DNA from: Methylomicrobium sp035916875
Lineage (GTDB): Bacteria; Pseudomonadota; Gammaproteobacteria; Methylococcales; Methylomonadaceae
Assembly (NCBI RefSeq): GCF_035916875.1
Contig: NZ_JAXUHN010000084.1
Location: 1-64,000 of the forward strand
Length of the DNA: 64,000 nt
Reading direction: 5' to 3'
Shown here: one piece after another, positions 26,033-34,438 of the stretch
Numbering within the stretch: position 1 is the first letter of the stretch
How the letters are laid out: every line of letters starts with the position of its first letter
Position numbers and translations under genes: made by a program
Notes under the pieces: model-generated
What the model saw: only the letters and a program-made list of their open reading frames with translations
What the model was told of the DNA's origin: nothing
The model's database searches: none

Positions 26033-26817
26033 GTTCGCTGAACGGCGCGCACATACTGGTCACTCGCCCCCAACGCCAGGCAGACAATCTGTGTCGGCTG
26101 ATCAAGCAGCAGCAGGCCGTTGCGGTCGAATTTCCAACCCTCGACATCGTTGCCGCAAACGACTGCGATCGGATAACCGCAACGCTGACGAACCTGTCTC
26201 GCTTCCAATGGGTTGTTTTTATTAGCGCAAATGCAGTAAATTTTGCACTGCACGCGAATGATGGCAAAATAGATCAATTTGGCAACGCGCGAATTGCCGC
26301 GATCGGCCAGGCAACCGCGAGGGCCCTTGCCGCCGCCGGATTGACGGTCGACCTATTACCCGACCGCGGCTCGGATAGCCGGGCATTGTTGGCGTCATCG
26401 CCGATGCTGCACGTTTCGGGACAACGAATCCTGATCGTGCGCGGCGCGGGCGGCCTTGAAACGCTCGGACAGGAGCTCAAGAATCGCGGTGCGGATGTCG
26501 ACTATCTGGACGTCTATAAAAGAGTGATTCCGTCCGCCGACCCGGCACCGGTGCTTGATTTGCTCAGACGAAACCGGCTTGATCTGATTACCGCGACCAG
26601 CGGCGAAGCAATACAAAATTTATTGATCATGCTGGGTGAAAAAGACCGAAATCTGGCATTGGCTATCCCGCTTGTGGTCGTCAGCGACCGCATCCGGCAG
26701 ATCGCGGAAAACTGCGGGTTTAAACGAATTTTTGTAACGGATAACCCTTCGGATACAGCAATTCTCGAAAAAATAATAACTTGGGCAACAGGTGAAAAAA
26801 GTGGCCGAATTGAATGA
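26029..26817 (+). CDS. hemD: Uroporphyrinogen-III synthase
   Basis: HemD closes hydroxymethylbilane with inversion of ring D to give uroporphyrinogen III, the branch point to haem, sirohaem and cobalamin. The 262-residue protein shows the weakly conserved family pattern: ILVTRPQRQADNLCRLI, WVVFISANAVNFAL, AAIGQATARALAAAG, LIVRGAGGLETLGQEL, VDYLDVYKRVIP and ITATSGEAIQNLL. It overlaps hemC (ATGA) and its last 26 bases overlap hemX. Confidence 0.93.
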   Translation: MSSLNGAHILVTRPQRQADNLCRLIKQQQAVAVEFPTLDIVAANDCDRITATLTNLSRFQWVVFISANAVNFALHANDGKIDQFGNARIAAIGQATARALAAAGLTVDLLPDRGSDSRALLASSPMLHVSGQRILIVRGAGGLETLGQELKNRGADVDYLDVYKRVIPSADPAPVLDLLRRNRLDLITATSGEAIQNLLIMLGEKDRNLALAIPLVVVSDRIRQIAENCGFKRIFVTDNPSDTAILEKIITWATGEKSGRIE

Positions 26818-28030
26818 ACTAACAGAAGGGAATGCGGAAATTTTAAAAAAAGCGCGGAGATCCCGGAGCGGATTATGGTTTGGCGTGATTATCATCCTGA
26901 TCATTTTCGCCGTTGCCGGCGCGGGCTATTATTTCCTGATGCAGCTCAGGGACCGCCAGTCCAATCTGGGCGGCGAAGTCAAAGGCGAGATGGCTAAGAA
27001 AATTGCCGATTACCAGGCCCAACTTACCGCAATCCAGGAACAATTGTCGACGCTCGAATCGACGATGGCAAATAAAGATGATCACTTCACCAAAAGGCTG
27101 GACGAAATCTCGAAGCAGCACAGCGAGAAATTGGACAGCACCCGCAAGGATTTGACCGAGGAAATCACTCGCCTGCAGCGGCAATTGGGCAAAACCCGCG
27201 GCGACTGGCTGATCGCGGACGCCGAATATTTACTCGGCGCGGCCAATGAACGACTGCAATTGGTCGGCGATGTGAATACCGCGCGCGAAGCGCTCGAAGC
27301 GGCCGATCAACGCCTCCGGGAAAGCGGCGACGCCGCCGTATTCAAGGTGCGCGAGGAAATCGCAAAAGAGATCGCCGCGCTCAAAAACGTTGCGGCGGCC
27401 GATATTGTCGGATTACACGCCACCTTGCAAAGTCTTCAGGATGCGTCGGAAAAACTGACCTTGCTGCTGCCCTATGCCGGTAAAACGCTGACGCCTTCGA
27501 CCGAAATCCATAGCCACGCCGACAGCAGCGAGCCCGCCCACAAACTGCTCGACTCGGCGATTGAAAGTCTGCACGGCGTCGTCACGATCCGGCATACCGA
27601 CCAGCCGATCAAGGAAACCCTGACGCCGGAAGAAGCACAGTTTATCCGCGAACAATTACGCGCGAAGCTAGAAACGGTCAAAATTGCGCTGGTCCAACAA
27701 AACGAAGCGTTGTACCATGCCGGCCTGCAGGACGCAAAGAAATGGACTGAGCTGAATTTCACGCCGAATCCGGAAACACGCAAATTCATCGCCGAGCTTG
27801 ACCGCTTTTTGGCGATCAATATTCGCAGCCATTTCCCGGATATCAGTACATCCCTTAAACTGCTCAGAGACATCACCAAATTACGCATCGAAACCGACAA
27901 AGCCCTACAGTCGACGCCGATCGAAAAGCCAAAAGCGCCTGAACCGAAACCACTTACAGAAGCCCCAACGGCGGTCACGCCACCGCCCGCGCCGGCCGCA
28001 CCCGTCCAATCCGAACCGACTAAAAAATGA
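26792..28030 (+). CDS. hemX: HemX-like membrane protein
   Basis: The 412-residue protein has a short cytoplasmic N-terminus, one membrane span (about residues 28-50, LWFGVIIILIIFAVAGAGYYFLM), a coiled coil (about 60-135) and a periplasmic alpha-helical domain. A proline/alanine-rich tail (about 375-412) follows. It lacks methyltransferase motifs despite the old uroporphyrinogen-III methylase annotation of this family. It starts at a GTG (26792) inside hemD, 26 bases before the hemD stop, and overlaps hemY by 4 bases. The role is unproven; its fixed place between hemD and hemY suggests membrane organisation of tetrapyrrole enzymes. Confidence 0.9.
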   Translation: MKKVAELNELTEGNAEILKKARRSRSGLWFGVIIILIIFAVAGAGYYFLMQLRDRQSNLGGEVKGEMAKKIADYQAQLTAIQEQLSTLESTMANKDDHFTKRLDEISKQHSEKLDSTRKDLTEEITRLQRQLGKTRGDWLIADAEYLLGAANERLQLVGDVNTAREALEAADQRLRESGDAAVFKVREEIAKEIAALKNVAAADIVGLHATLQSLQDASEKLTLLLPYAGKTLTPSTEIHSHADSSEPAHKLLDSAIESLHGVVTIRHTDQPIKETLTPEEAQFIREQLRAKLETVKIALVQQNEALYHAGLQDAKKWTELNFTPNPETRKFIAELDRFLAINIRSHFPDISTSLKLLRDITKLRIETDKALQSTPIEKPKAPEPKPLTEAPTAVTPPPAPAAPVQSEPTKK

Positions 28031-29289
28031 AAAAGATCCTTTATTTCCTGGGGCCGCTATTCATAACGCTTGCCGCCGCATTCGGGGTGTATTATGGCTT
28101 CAAGAGTATGGAAACTTCCGGCTATGTGCTGGTCGGCATCGGTCACTGGTCGATCGAGACGACGCTCGCCGCATTCACAGTCGCGCTAATTCTTGCCTTT
28201 TTCCTGCTGTACGTTTTTTTCCGCTTCCTCGGCTGGCTATTCCGGTTGCCGGGGCAACTCAAAAAGCGCGGCACCCACATCAAGTTCAACCGCTCCCAGG
28301 AAGCTTTGATCGCGGGTCTGGTGGATTCGGCCGAAGGCAATTGGGAACAGGCCGAAAAAATCCTGATCAAGCATGCCTCGCACAGCGGCGCGCCATTGAT
28401 CCATTATCTGACCGCCGCTCGCGCGGCACAGTCGCGCGGCGCTTTCGACAAGCGCGACGAATATCTGCAAAAAGCCGCCGATCAGGCCCCAGGCTCGAAT
28501 ATTGCGATCGGTTTGACCCAGGCCGAACTGCATCTTTCCGGCAATCAGTTCGATCAGGCGCTCGAAACGCTGACCAAACTGCAATCGATCAACCCGACCC
28601 ATGCCAGCGTTTTGAAATTGCTGCATCAAACCTATCAGCACGTCGGCGATTGGGAGGCGATCCGGAAACTGCTGCCTTCTCTTCATCATAACAAAGTGTT
28701 GATGGAAACCGAAGTCAAGCTGCTCGAAACAGAAACCTTCAGCCGATTGCTGAAACAGGCCGCCGAGCTTGGCGATGCGAATCAAATCGCCCTGCTCTGG
28801 TCCGAAACGCCGGCCCACATCAAGAAAATGCACGGCATGGCGGCGATTTACTTTGCCGCGATGATCGAAGCCGGAGCCGCCAATACGATTGAAAACGAAC
28901 TCGCGCATATGTTGTCGGTCAATCTGGACGATACGTTGCTGGTTTTATATGGCAGCGTACAATCGAATGATGCGGCCAAACAACTGGCGACGGCCGAACA
29001 ATGGCTGATCGCAGGACCCGGCAATGCGGTGCTGTTATCGCTGCTCGGCAAGCTATGCCTGCACCTTGGCGAGCGTGAAAAAGCTGAAAATTATCTGACC
29101 GAAAGTCTTGCCGCCGAACCAACCGTACAGGCCTATCAACTGTTGGGCGATTTATATTTCGAACTCAACGAAAAAGACAAGTCCTGCGCGAGCTATAAAT
29201 CCGCGCTGGAACTGTCTTCCAGCGAGATCGTGACGCGTCTGGATCAAATCACCGAATATGGCGAACAAGATTCCGAAACGCTGAGTTGA
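28027..29289 (+). CDS. hemY: HemY-type membrane TPR protein
   Basis: The 420-residue protein has two N-terminal membrane spans (about residues 4-24 and 38-64) and then a cytoplasmic or periplasmic array of tetratricopeptide repeats (for example NWEQAEKILIKHASHSG, FDQALETLTKLQSINPTHASVLKLLHQTY, LGEREKAENYLTESLAAEPTVQAYQLLGDLYFELNEKDKS). It is the proteobacterial HemY, not the Bacillus protoporphyrinogen oxidase of the same name. It ends the hemC-D-X-Y operon and overlaps hemX by ATGA. The exact role in haem synthesis is not settled. Confidence 0.9.
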   Translation: MKKILYFLGPLFITLAAAFGVYYGFKSMETSGYVLVGIGHWSIETTLAAFTVALILAFFLLYVFFRFLGWLFRLPGQLKKRGTHIKFNRSQEALIAGLVDSAEGNWEQAEKILIKHASHSGAPLIHYLTAARAAQSRGAFDKRDEYLQKAADQAPGSNIAIGLTQAELHLSGNQFDQALETLTKLQSINPTHASVLKLLHQTYQHVGDWEAIRKLLPSLHHNKVLMETEVKLLETETFSRLLKQAAELGDANQIALLWSETPAHIKKMHGMAAIYFAAMIEAGAANTIENELAHMLSVNLDDTLLVLYGSVQSNDAAKQLATAEQWLIAGPGNAVLLSLLGKLCLHLGEREKAENYLTESLAAEPTVQAYQLLGDLYFELNEKDKSCASYKSALELSSSEIVTRLDQITEYGEQDSETLS

Positions 29290-29360
29290 GTTGCATCCGC
29301 AGTCGCGTTACCGTCAGTTCGGCAACGTGACGGATACAATGAGGGCCTTAAATTAAATCC

Positions 29361-30173
29361 TCAAGCCGACGCGATTCGGTTTTTGCCGTCCCAGAACGAC
29401 GACTTCTTGATTTCATTCGACAAAAACTCGATGAATTGCCGGATCAGCTTGCGGTTATAACCGATCACTTGCTTCAACCGCGCCCTCGACGCGCCTGTTA
29501 AATCGTCCGTCGCGCGGGGCATCTCCTGGATGAAAGCCAGCCAGGGTTCGACGACTCGCATCTGAAACAATACCGAAACATCCGATGGCAATTCTTTCGC
29601 GAGATGCGCAAAGCTGTGGTAATTGCGCACGCCCGGTTTCAGCACTTCCTCTTCCAATCGTTGCACAAGAGCCGTGTAGCGGATCGCGGTCTGTTCGGCA
29701 ACATGATGTATCGCGAATCGTGCAGGCTCGACGATTTTGCCTTCGACATAGCGTATGGCCTGATCAGGGCAACGTTGAATCAGGTTGACCGTGGTCTGAG
29801 TATTTTCCCGCAATAACTGTTGTTTCTGCTTGATCACCTCCCGCGTCTGTTCGACAAAAGCCTGCAACAGATCGATATTGCGCCGGATTTCGCTTAATAC
29901 AGGCCTGACCATTTTATCGTCGATGCCGCTTTTTATTTGATAGCGCAACTCGTAAATTTTATCCAGCGTCGATTTTTCGAGTTCTTTTTGAGCCGAGGCC
30001 AGTTTCATTTCGAGATCGCTGATATAGGAATCGCGCTCGGACAAGGTCGTCTTCAAAAATGCAATGGTTTCTTTGTTCAACTCCAGTTGCATGGTAAGCG
30101 TCGAGACTTGATCTTCCAATCGGTTCAATTTGACCAGCAAGTCGCTTTGGACGCTGTCGTTATTCGATTCCAT
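29361..30173 (-). CDS. Hypothetical coiled-coil protein, 270 aa
   Basis: I do not recognise a named family. The N-terminal third (about residues 10-75, LLVKLNRLEDQVSTLTMQLELNKETIAFLKTTLSERDSYISDLEMKLASAQKELE) is a clear coiled coil with heptad leucines. A second helical segment follows (about 95-130, LLQAFVEQTREVIKQKQQLLREN). The C-terminal part has FAIHHVAEQTAIRYTALVQRLEEEVLKPGVRNYHSFAHLAKELP and a basic LKQVIGYNRKLIRQFIEFLSNEIKKSSFW end. No signal peptide or membrane span is seen. It ends 72 bases past the end of hemY, convergent with it, and appears to be monocistronic. A scaffold role is possible but only a guess. Confidence 0.65.
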   Translation of the reverse strand: MESNNDSVQSDLLVKLNRLEDQVSTLTMQLELNKETIAFLKTTLSERDSYISDLEMKLASAQKELEKSTLDKIYELRYQIKSGIDDKMVRPVLSEIRRNIDLLQAFVEQTREVIKQKQQLLRENTQTTVNLIQRCPDQAIRYVEGKIVEPARFAIHHVAEQTAIRYTALVQRLEEEVLKPGVRNYHSFAHLAKELPSDVSVLFQMRVVEPWLAFIQEMPRATDDLTGASRARLKQVIGYNRKLIRQFIEFLSNEIKKSSFWDGKNRIASA

Positions 30174-30399
30174 GCCATTCCCCCTTTATGATGATTTATT
30201 GTTATATTTTTCGAATGGAACGCCTGCATTCTTAACAAGCGCATAAAAAAAAGTCAAGCAATAATAAACTATTACGCATCGGCCATTAGAATGGTGCAGC
30301 AAAATCGCTTTAAAATTCGGACACGACGCGGATAGCCTGACGGAGCCCTTGCGCATAGTTTGCGCGTCAAATTAGGACTTTCCGTAGGCTGGTTTAGTC

Positions 30400-30621
30400 T
30401 CAATAATGCGGTGGAATTTCATGAACCGTTTCGCCGGAGTTACCGGCTTCGGCCAGCAGATTTTGCATGCGCTCGTTCAGTAGACGACAGGTTGCTTCGA
30501 GCCGATCGATTTGCTGTTGTTGATCGCTGACGATCCGATTCAACGCCTGCAACAAATCTTCCTGATATGCGGCCTTGATTTCGAGTTCTATGATCCGTTC
30601 TTCGTTCATCGTTTGCTTCAT
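30400..30621 (-). CDS. slyX: SlyX family protein
   Basis: SlyX proteins are short coiled-coil proteins of unknown function. The 73-residue product (MKQTMNEERIIELEIKAAYQEDLLQALNRIVSDQQQQIDRLEATCRLLNERM) has the full family signature and the usual C-terminal PPHY. The ATG at 30621 overlaps the hemN stop (ATGA), so translation is coupled to hemN. Confidence 0.88.
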   Translation of the reverse strand: MKQTMNEERIIELEIKAAYQEDLLQALNRIVSDQQQQIDRLEATCRLLNERMQNLLAEAGNSGETVHEIPPHY

Positions 30622-32000
30622 ATCACTTTCGAAAATTGCTGCTGTTTTTTTTGGGCCAGATAGCGATCGAACACCATACAAATATTGCGGATCAACAAGC
30701 GGCCGGCCGATGACACCCTAATGCCTTCGTCCGACAATGACAGCAATCCGTCGGCCTGCATAAGCTGCAACGCTTCGAGTTCGTTCGCGAAATAGCCGGC
30801 AAAATCGATCGCAAACTGGCTTTCGATCGCGGCAAAATTCAACTCGAAATGGCAGATCAATTGCGTGATCACCGCGCGGCGCAATTTATCGTCCTGATCG
30901 AGATCGACGCCCTTGAATACCGGCAATTTTTGATGATGAATCAGCCTATCATAGGTTTCGAGATCTTTCACATTCTGAATGTACGCATCCCCTACCCGGC
31001 CGATCGAGGTGATGCCAAGGCCGACCAGATCGCAGTCCGAATGCGTCGAATAGCCCTGAAAATTCCGGTACAGTTTCCCTTCGCGTTGTGCGATGGCGAG
31101 TTCGTCATCGGGTTTCGCAAAATGGTCCATGCCAATATACACATAGCCGGCCTGGGTCAGCCTGAGGCCGACCATTTGCAGGATCGCGAGCTTCACATCC
31201 GGCGACGGCAGATCGGCTTCATGGATCTGGCGCTGGGTTTTGAAGCGGGCCGGCATATGTGCGTAATTGAATACCGACAAGCGGTCTGGCTCTGCATCCA
31301 GAATCTTGTCCAGCGTTTTGGAGAAGGTTTCGACCGTCTGCAGCGGCAGGCCGTAGATTAGGTCGATATTGGTCGAGCGGAAGCCCTCCGCGCGCGCAGA
31401 CGCCAATACGCTTAATGTTTGCTCCTCGCTTTGCAGTCGATTGACCGCCGTTTGCACGTCAGAGTCGAAATCCTGCACACCCAGGCTGATCCGGTTGAAG
31501 CCCAGTTCGCGCAGTAGTTTGATCGTGTTGTCGTGTGTTTCGCGCGGATCGACCTCGATCGAATATTCACCGCTGTCGTCATTTTTCAAATTGAAATGCG
31601 CGCGTGTGACGTCCATCAGCCTCCGCATTTGCATATCGCTCAAAAAAGTCGGCGTACCGCCTCCCCAATGCAGTTGATTGACGACCCGACTGCTGTCGAA
31701 CAACGAGCCCTGCATCGCGATCTCCTTGCAGAGATTGTCCAGATACGGCGCCGCATGCTGGCGATTCTTGGTCACGATCTTGTTGCAGGCGCAATAAAAG
31801 CAAACCGTATCGCAAAATGGCAGATGAAAATATAGCGACAGCGGCCCGCCTGCCCGATTCGATTTGGCGATATGCCAGCGGTAATCGGTATCGCTGAAGC
31901 CCTCGTGCAGTTCGAGCGCGGTCGGATAAGAGGTATAACGCGGCCCGGCCTTGTCGTAGCGGTTGATCAGTTTCAGGTCGAAGAGGATTGATTGGTCCAT
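30618..32000 (-). CDS. hemN: Oxygen-independent coproporphyrinogen III oxidase
   Basis: HemN is a radical-SAM enzyme that turns coproporphyrinogen III into protoporphyrinogen IX without oxygen. The 460-residue protein (ATG at 32000, MDQSILFDLKLINRYDKAGPRYTSYPTA) has the cluster motif CDTVCFYCACN (CX3CX2C) in FHLPFCDTVCFYCACNK, then WGGGTPTFLSDMQMRRLM, VDPRETHDNTIKLLRELGFNRISLGVQDFD and IDLIYGLPLQT. An upstream in-frame extension to 32078 has no family support. It is followed by slyX with a 4-base overlap. Its presence suggests that the host meets low-oxygen conditions. Confidence 0.96.
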   Translation of the reverse strand: MDQSILFDLKLINRYDKAGPRYTSYPTALELHEGFSDTDYRWHIAKSNRAGGPLSLYFHLPFCDTVCFYCACNKIVTKNRQHAAPYLDNLCKEIAMQGSLFDSSRVVNQLHWGGGTPTFLSDMQMRRLMDVTRAHFNLKNDDSGEYSIEVDPRETHDNTIKLLRELGFNRISLGVQDFDSDVQTAVNRLQSEEQTLSVLASARAEGFRSTNIDLIYGLPLQTVETFSKTLDKILDAEPDRLSVFNYAHMPARFKTQRQIHEADLPSPDVKLAILQMVGLRLTQAGYVYIGMDHFAKPDDELAIAQREGKLYRNFQGYSTHSDCDLVGLGITSIGRVGDAYIQNVKDLETYDRLIHHQKLPVFKGVDLDQDDKLRRAVITQLICHFELNFAAIESQFAIDFAGYFANELEALQLMQADGLLSLSDEGIRVSSAGRLLIRNICMVFDRYLAQKKQQQFSKVI

Positions 32001-32135
32001 GAAAGAGATTTTTGGTGGGCAAAAATGCAGGCAATGAATAAACAATACCCAAGGTGTGCTTATTGTAGACGCAGTCATTGCCGAACGTCCACGGCCAAAG
32101 CCAATATGTCATACTGGATTGCGTTTCCGGTCTGG

Positions 32136-32721
32136 TCAGCGCCGGCTCCCGCCACATCGGCCACAGGCCCGGCCCTGTGCTGGACAGGTTGAGCCTGCGA
32201 ATCACCTGAAAGCCATGATGTTCGTAGAAGGCAAGGTTTTGTGGATTCGAATTTTCCAAATAAGCCGGCATGCCCTGCTGATCGCATTGCTGCAAGACAT
32301 GACCCAGCAAGGCTGAACCGTTGCCCCGGCCTTGAGAGGTGAGGTTGACGCCGATTGCGAACAGATAATAATGCCGCTGTTTGGGGTGATTTTGATCCAT
32401 CGCCCTGAGCAATGACATCAGGCGCATCACGCTCCCGAGCGCATAGCGCCGAAGCCCGCGCAAGGTCAGGCGCAGCGGGATCGCCATTTCAATGCCGGAC
32501 GGCAACCCCACCGCCGCCTCCGCGTTTTCGGTCATGAACATGCGCTGATATGGCGCCAGCAACGGGAGAAAATTTTCGAAGAAGTGCCGCGGATAACTCG
32601 TATCGTTGGACAACCAGATGATGACCGGATCACGAGAAAACGCTTCCGCAAGAATGTGGGTCACTTGCGGCGATCGCTCCAACCCAATCGTTTGCACAAA
32701 GATAGTGCCAGATTTGACCAT
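32136..32721 (-). CDS. GNAT-family acetyltransferase whose stop codon has been lost
   Basis: From ATG at 32721 the protein has a full GNAT acetyltransferase domain: a long N-terminal part, FAIGVNLTSQGRGNGSALLGHVLQQC (acetyl-CoA loop) and YLENSNPQNLAFYEHHGFQVIRRLNLSSTGPGLWPMWREP, where homologues of this type usually end. Here the frame does not stop. It stays open to 31579 and would run 422 bases into hemN in another frame, giving an improbable 380-residue product. One frame away, a TGA lies at 32138-32136, right after REPA. A single-base insertion near the end therefore explains the loss. The coordinates give the domain up to that TGA. The substrate is unknown. Confidence 0.65.
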
Positions 32722-32883
32722 GACTCCCCCTTTGCGGTGATTCAGCGCACCGGTCTAGACAAGTGCCATTCTATCGTGTTTGCAGGCGCCTTTTCGATGC
32801 GAGTTTGGACAAAGCGGGGCAAATGCTCACACTGTGCCGATCTTCTTTAAAGAATAAAAAGCGGCTTTCATAGCCCGCCTCGA

Positions 32884-34311
32884 TTACTGAACCCCATTTG
32901 CTTTTACCTGATTGCGCCCCGCCTTTTTCGCATTGTAGAGAGCCGTATCGGCAATTTTGATCAAATCCTCCAATGACTGGCTTTCGTGGTATTCCGCGAC
33001 GCCAAGGCTGACGGTGACTATTAGCGGTAGGCCGAAATCATACTGCTGAATCTTTTGCCTGATTGTATTGGCCAATTGCAACGCCCCGTTGAGATCGGTT
33101 TCAGGACACAAGAGCAAAAACTCCTCGCCACCCCAGCGCCCAACCAAATCATTGGCCCTGACCGTCTCGTCAAGCAGGACGGCCAACATTTGCAACACAT
33201 GATCGCCTGCTTGATGGCCAAAATTGTCGTTGATCGTTTTGAAATAGTCTATATCGAGCATGATCACTGAAAAACTCGAATGATAGCGTCGAGCCCTGGC
33301 GATTTCTTTTGCGAACGCGTGGTTCAAAAGCCGCCGGTTGGCGATGCCGGTCAACATATCGGTATTCGATAATAGCTCAAGCTCCTTGTTCAGAGCCTGT
33401 AATCTCATCTTATGCCGGCTGACGACAAACTCCCGCAGAGCCAACAGCAATAGCAAAGCGCCAACACCGTATAGACCATACCCGAACCATCGATAATCGC
33501 GCCTGTTTTCGTAGGTAATTGAAATCCACTTATTCAAAATCGTCAATTTGTCCGCCTCGGTCAACGACGCAACCGCCTTGTCGAAGATGCTCAACAATAA
33601 GGGGTAGTCATTTCTGACAGCGACCGACATCTTATAATTCACATCGGTGACCCCGGCAATTTTGATATTCAAAATACCATGTTTTTGGCTTTGATAGCCG
33701 ATCGTGGCGACGGTATCGAGGTAACCGAACACCTTGCCGCTGGCGACCCATTCGAGGCCGGTACGGGCGTCATTGGCTTCGACAATGATCATTTGCGGAT
33801 ATTTTCGCTTCAGCAAATCGAGCGCCGCAAAACCTTTAACTGTGACAAACGTTTTTTGCAATACGCCGCCAACATCGGTAATGAACGACTGATCGCTGCG
33901 CGTAGCGATCACGATCGGGTAAACATTGAAAGGACGGGTAAAAGCCAGGAACGCCTGGCGTTGCTCAGTAAGAGTCGCACTGGACAGGATCTCGCATTGT
34001 CTTTGTTTCGCATAGTCAAGCGACTGTTTCCAGTCGACCGTTTCGATCAAGCGAATTTCCTTGCCTATCCGTTCCGCAAAAACTTTCTGGAAATCGGCGT
34101 TGATGCCGATATACTCGTTGCGTTCAGTCACAAAATCATAAGGCATCCAGTCGGGATCCACACACATACGGATATGGTCGATGTGACTGAGATACTCTAG
34201 TTCGCTTGCATTCAGCGGCAACGTGGAAAAGGCGTTTTTCGGAACAAAGCGATCAGCCGCCCAGGCGGGAAACGACAACGAAAAGATCAAAATCAAAATG
34301 TTGATCAACAT
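32884..34311 (-). CDS. Diguanylate cyclase with periplasmic amino-acid-binding-type sensor
   Basis: The 475-residue protein makes c-di-GMP. The layout is: signal peptide (about 1-18), a solute-binding-protein family 3 domain (about 40-270: LSHIDHIRMCVDPDWMPYDF, ADFQKVFAERIGKEIRLI, QCEILSSATLTEQRQAFLAFTRPF, GYLDTVATIGYQ), one membrane span (about 282-300), then a GGDEF domain. The active-site motif is GGEEF, with RAND five residues before it, a full RxxD inhibitory site. LGIANRR-type and LDIDYFKTINDNFGHQAGD motifs are intact. It should link an outside small-molecule signal to biofilm or motility control. It diverges from the adenylating enzyme at 34439. Confidence 0.93.
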   Translation of the reverse strand: MLINILILIFSLSFPAWAADRFVPKNAFSTLPLNASELEYLSHIDHIRMCVDPDWMPYDFVTERNEYIGINADFQKVFAERIGKEIRLIETVDWKQSLDYAKQRQCEILSSATLTEQRQAFLAFTRPFNVYPIVIATRSDQSFITDVGGVLQKTFVTVKGFAALDLLKRKYPQMIIVEANDARTGLEWVASGKVFGYLDTVATIGYQSQKHGILNIKIAGVTDVNYKMSVAVRNDYPLLLSIFDKAVASLTEADKLTILNKWISITYENRRDYRWFGYGLYGVGALLLLLALREFVVSRHKMRLQALNKELELLSNTDMLTGIANRRLLNHAFAKEIARARRYHSSFSVIMLDIDYFKTINDNFGHQAGDHVLQMLAVLLDETVRANDLVGRWGGEEFLLLCPETDLNGALQLANTIRQKIQQYDFGLPLIVTVSLGVAEYHESQSLEDLIKIADTALYNAKKAGRNQVKANGVQ

Positions 34312-34438
34312 TTTTCAAGTTGTTGCCTTAATTTTTCATTTCATTAGGTGATTAAGTATAGCTGATACTTACCTTGATTTGCAGCCACAGGCGCATTCTT
34401 TGCGGCGTCACCAAAACCACTTTGATCAGGAGAGCATC

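Noticed and set aside
27798..28691. Arg/Ser-rich 297-codon plus-strand frame across hemX and hemY
   Set aside because: It is an out-of-frame shadow; both hemX and hemY have clear family patterns and coupled starts.
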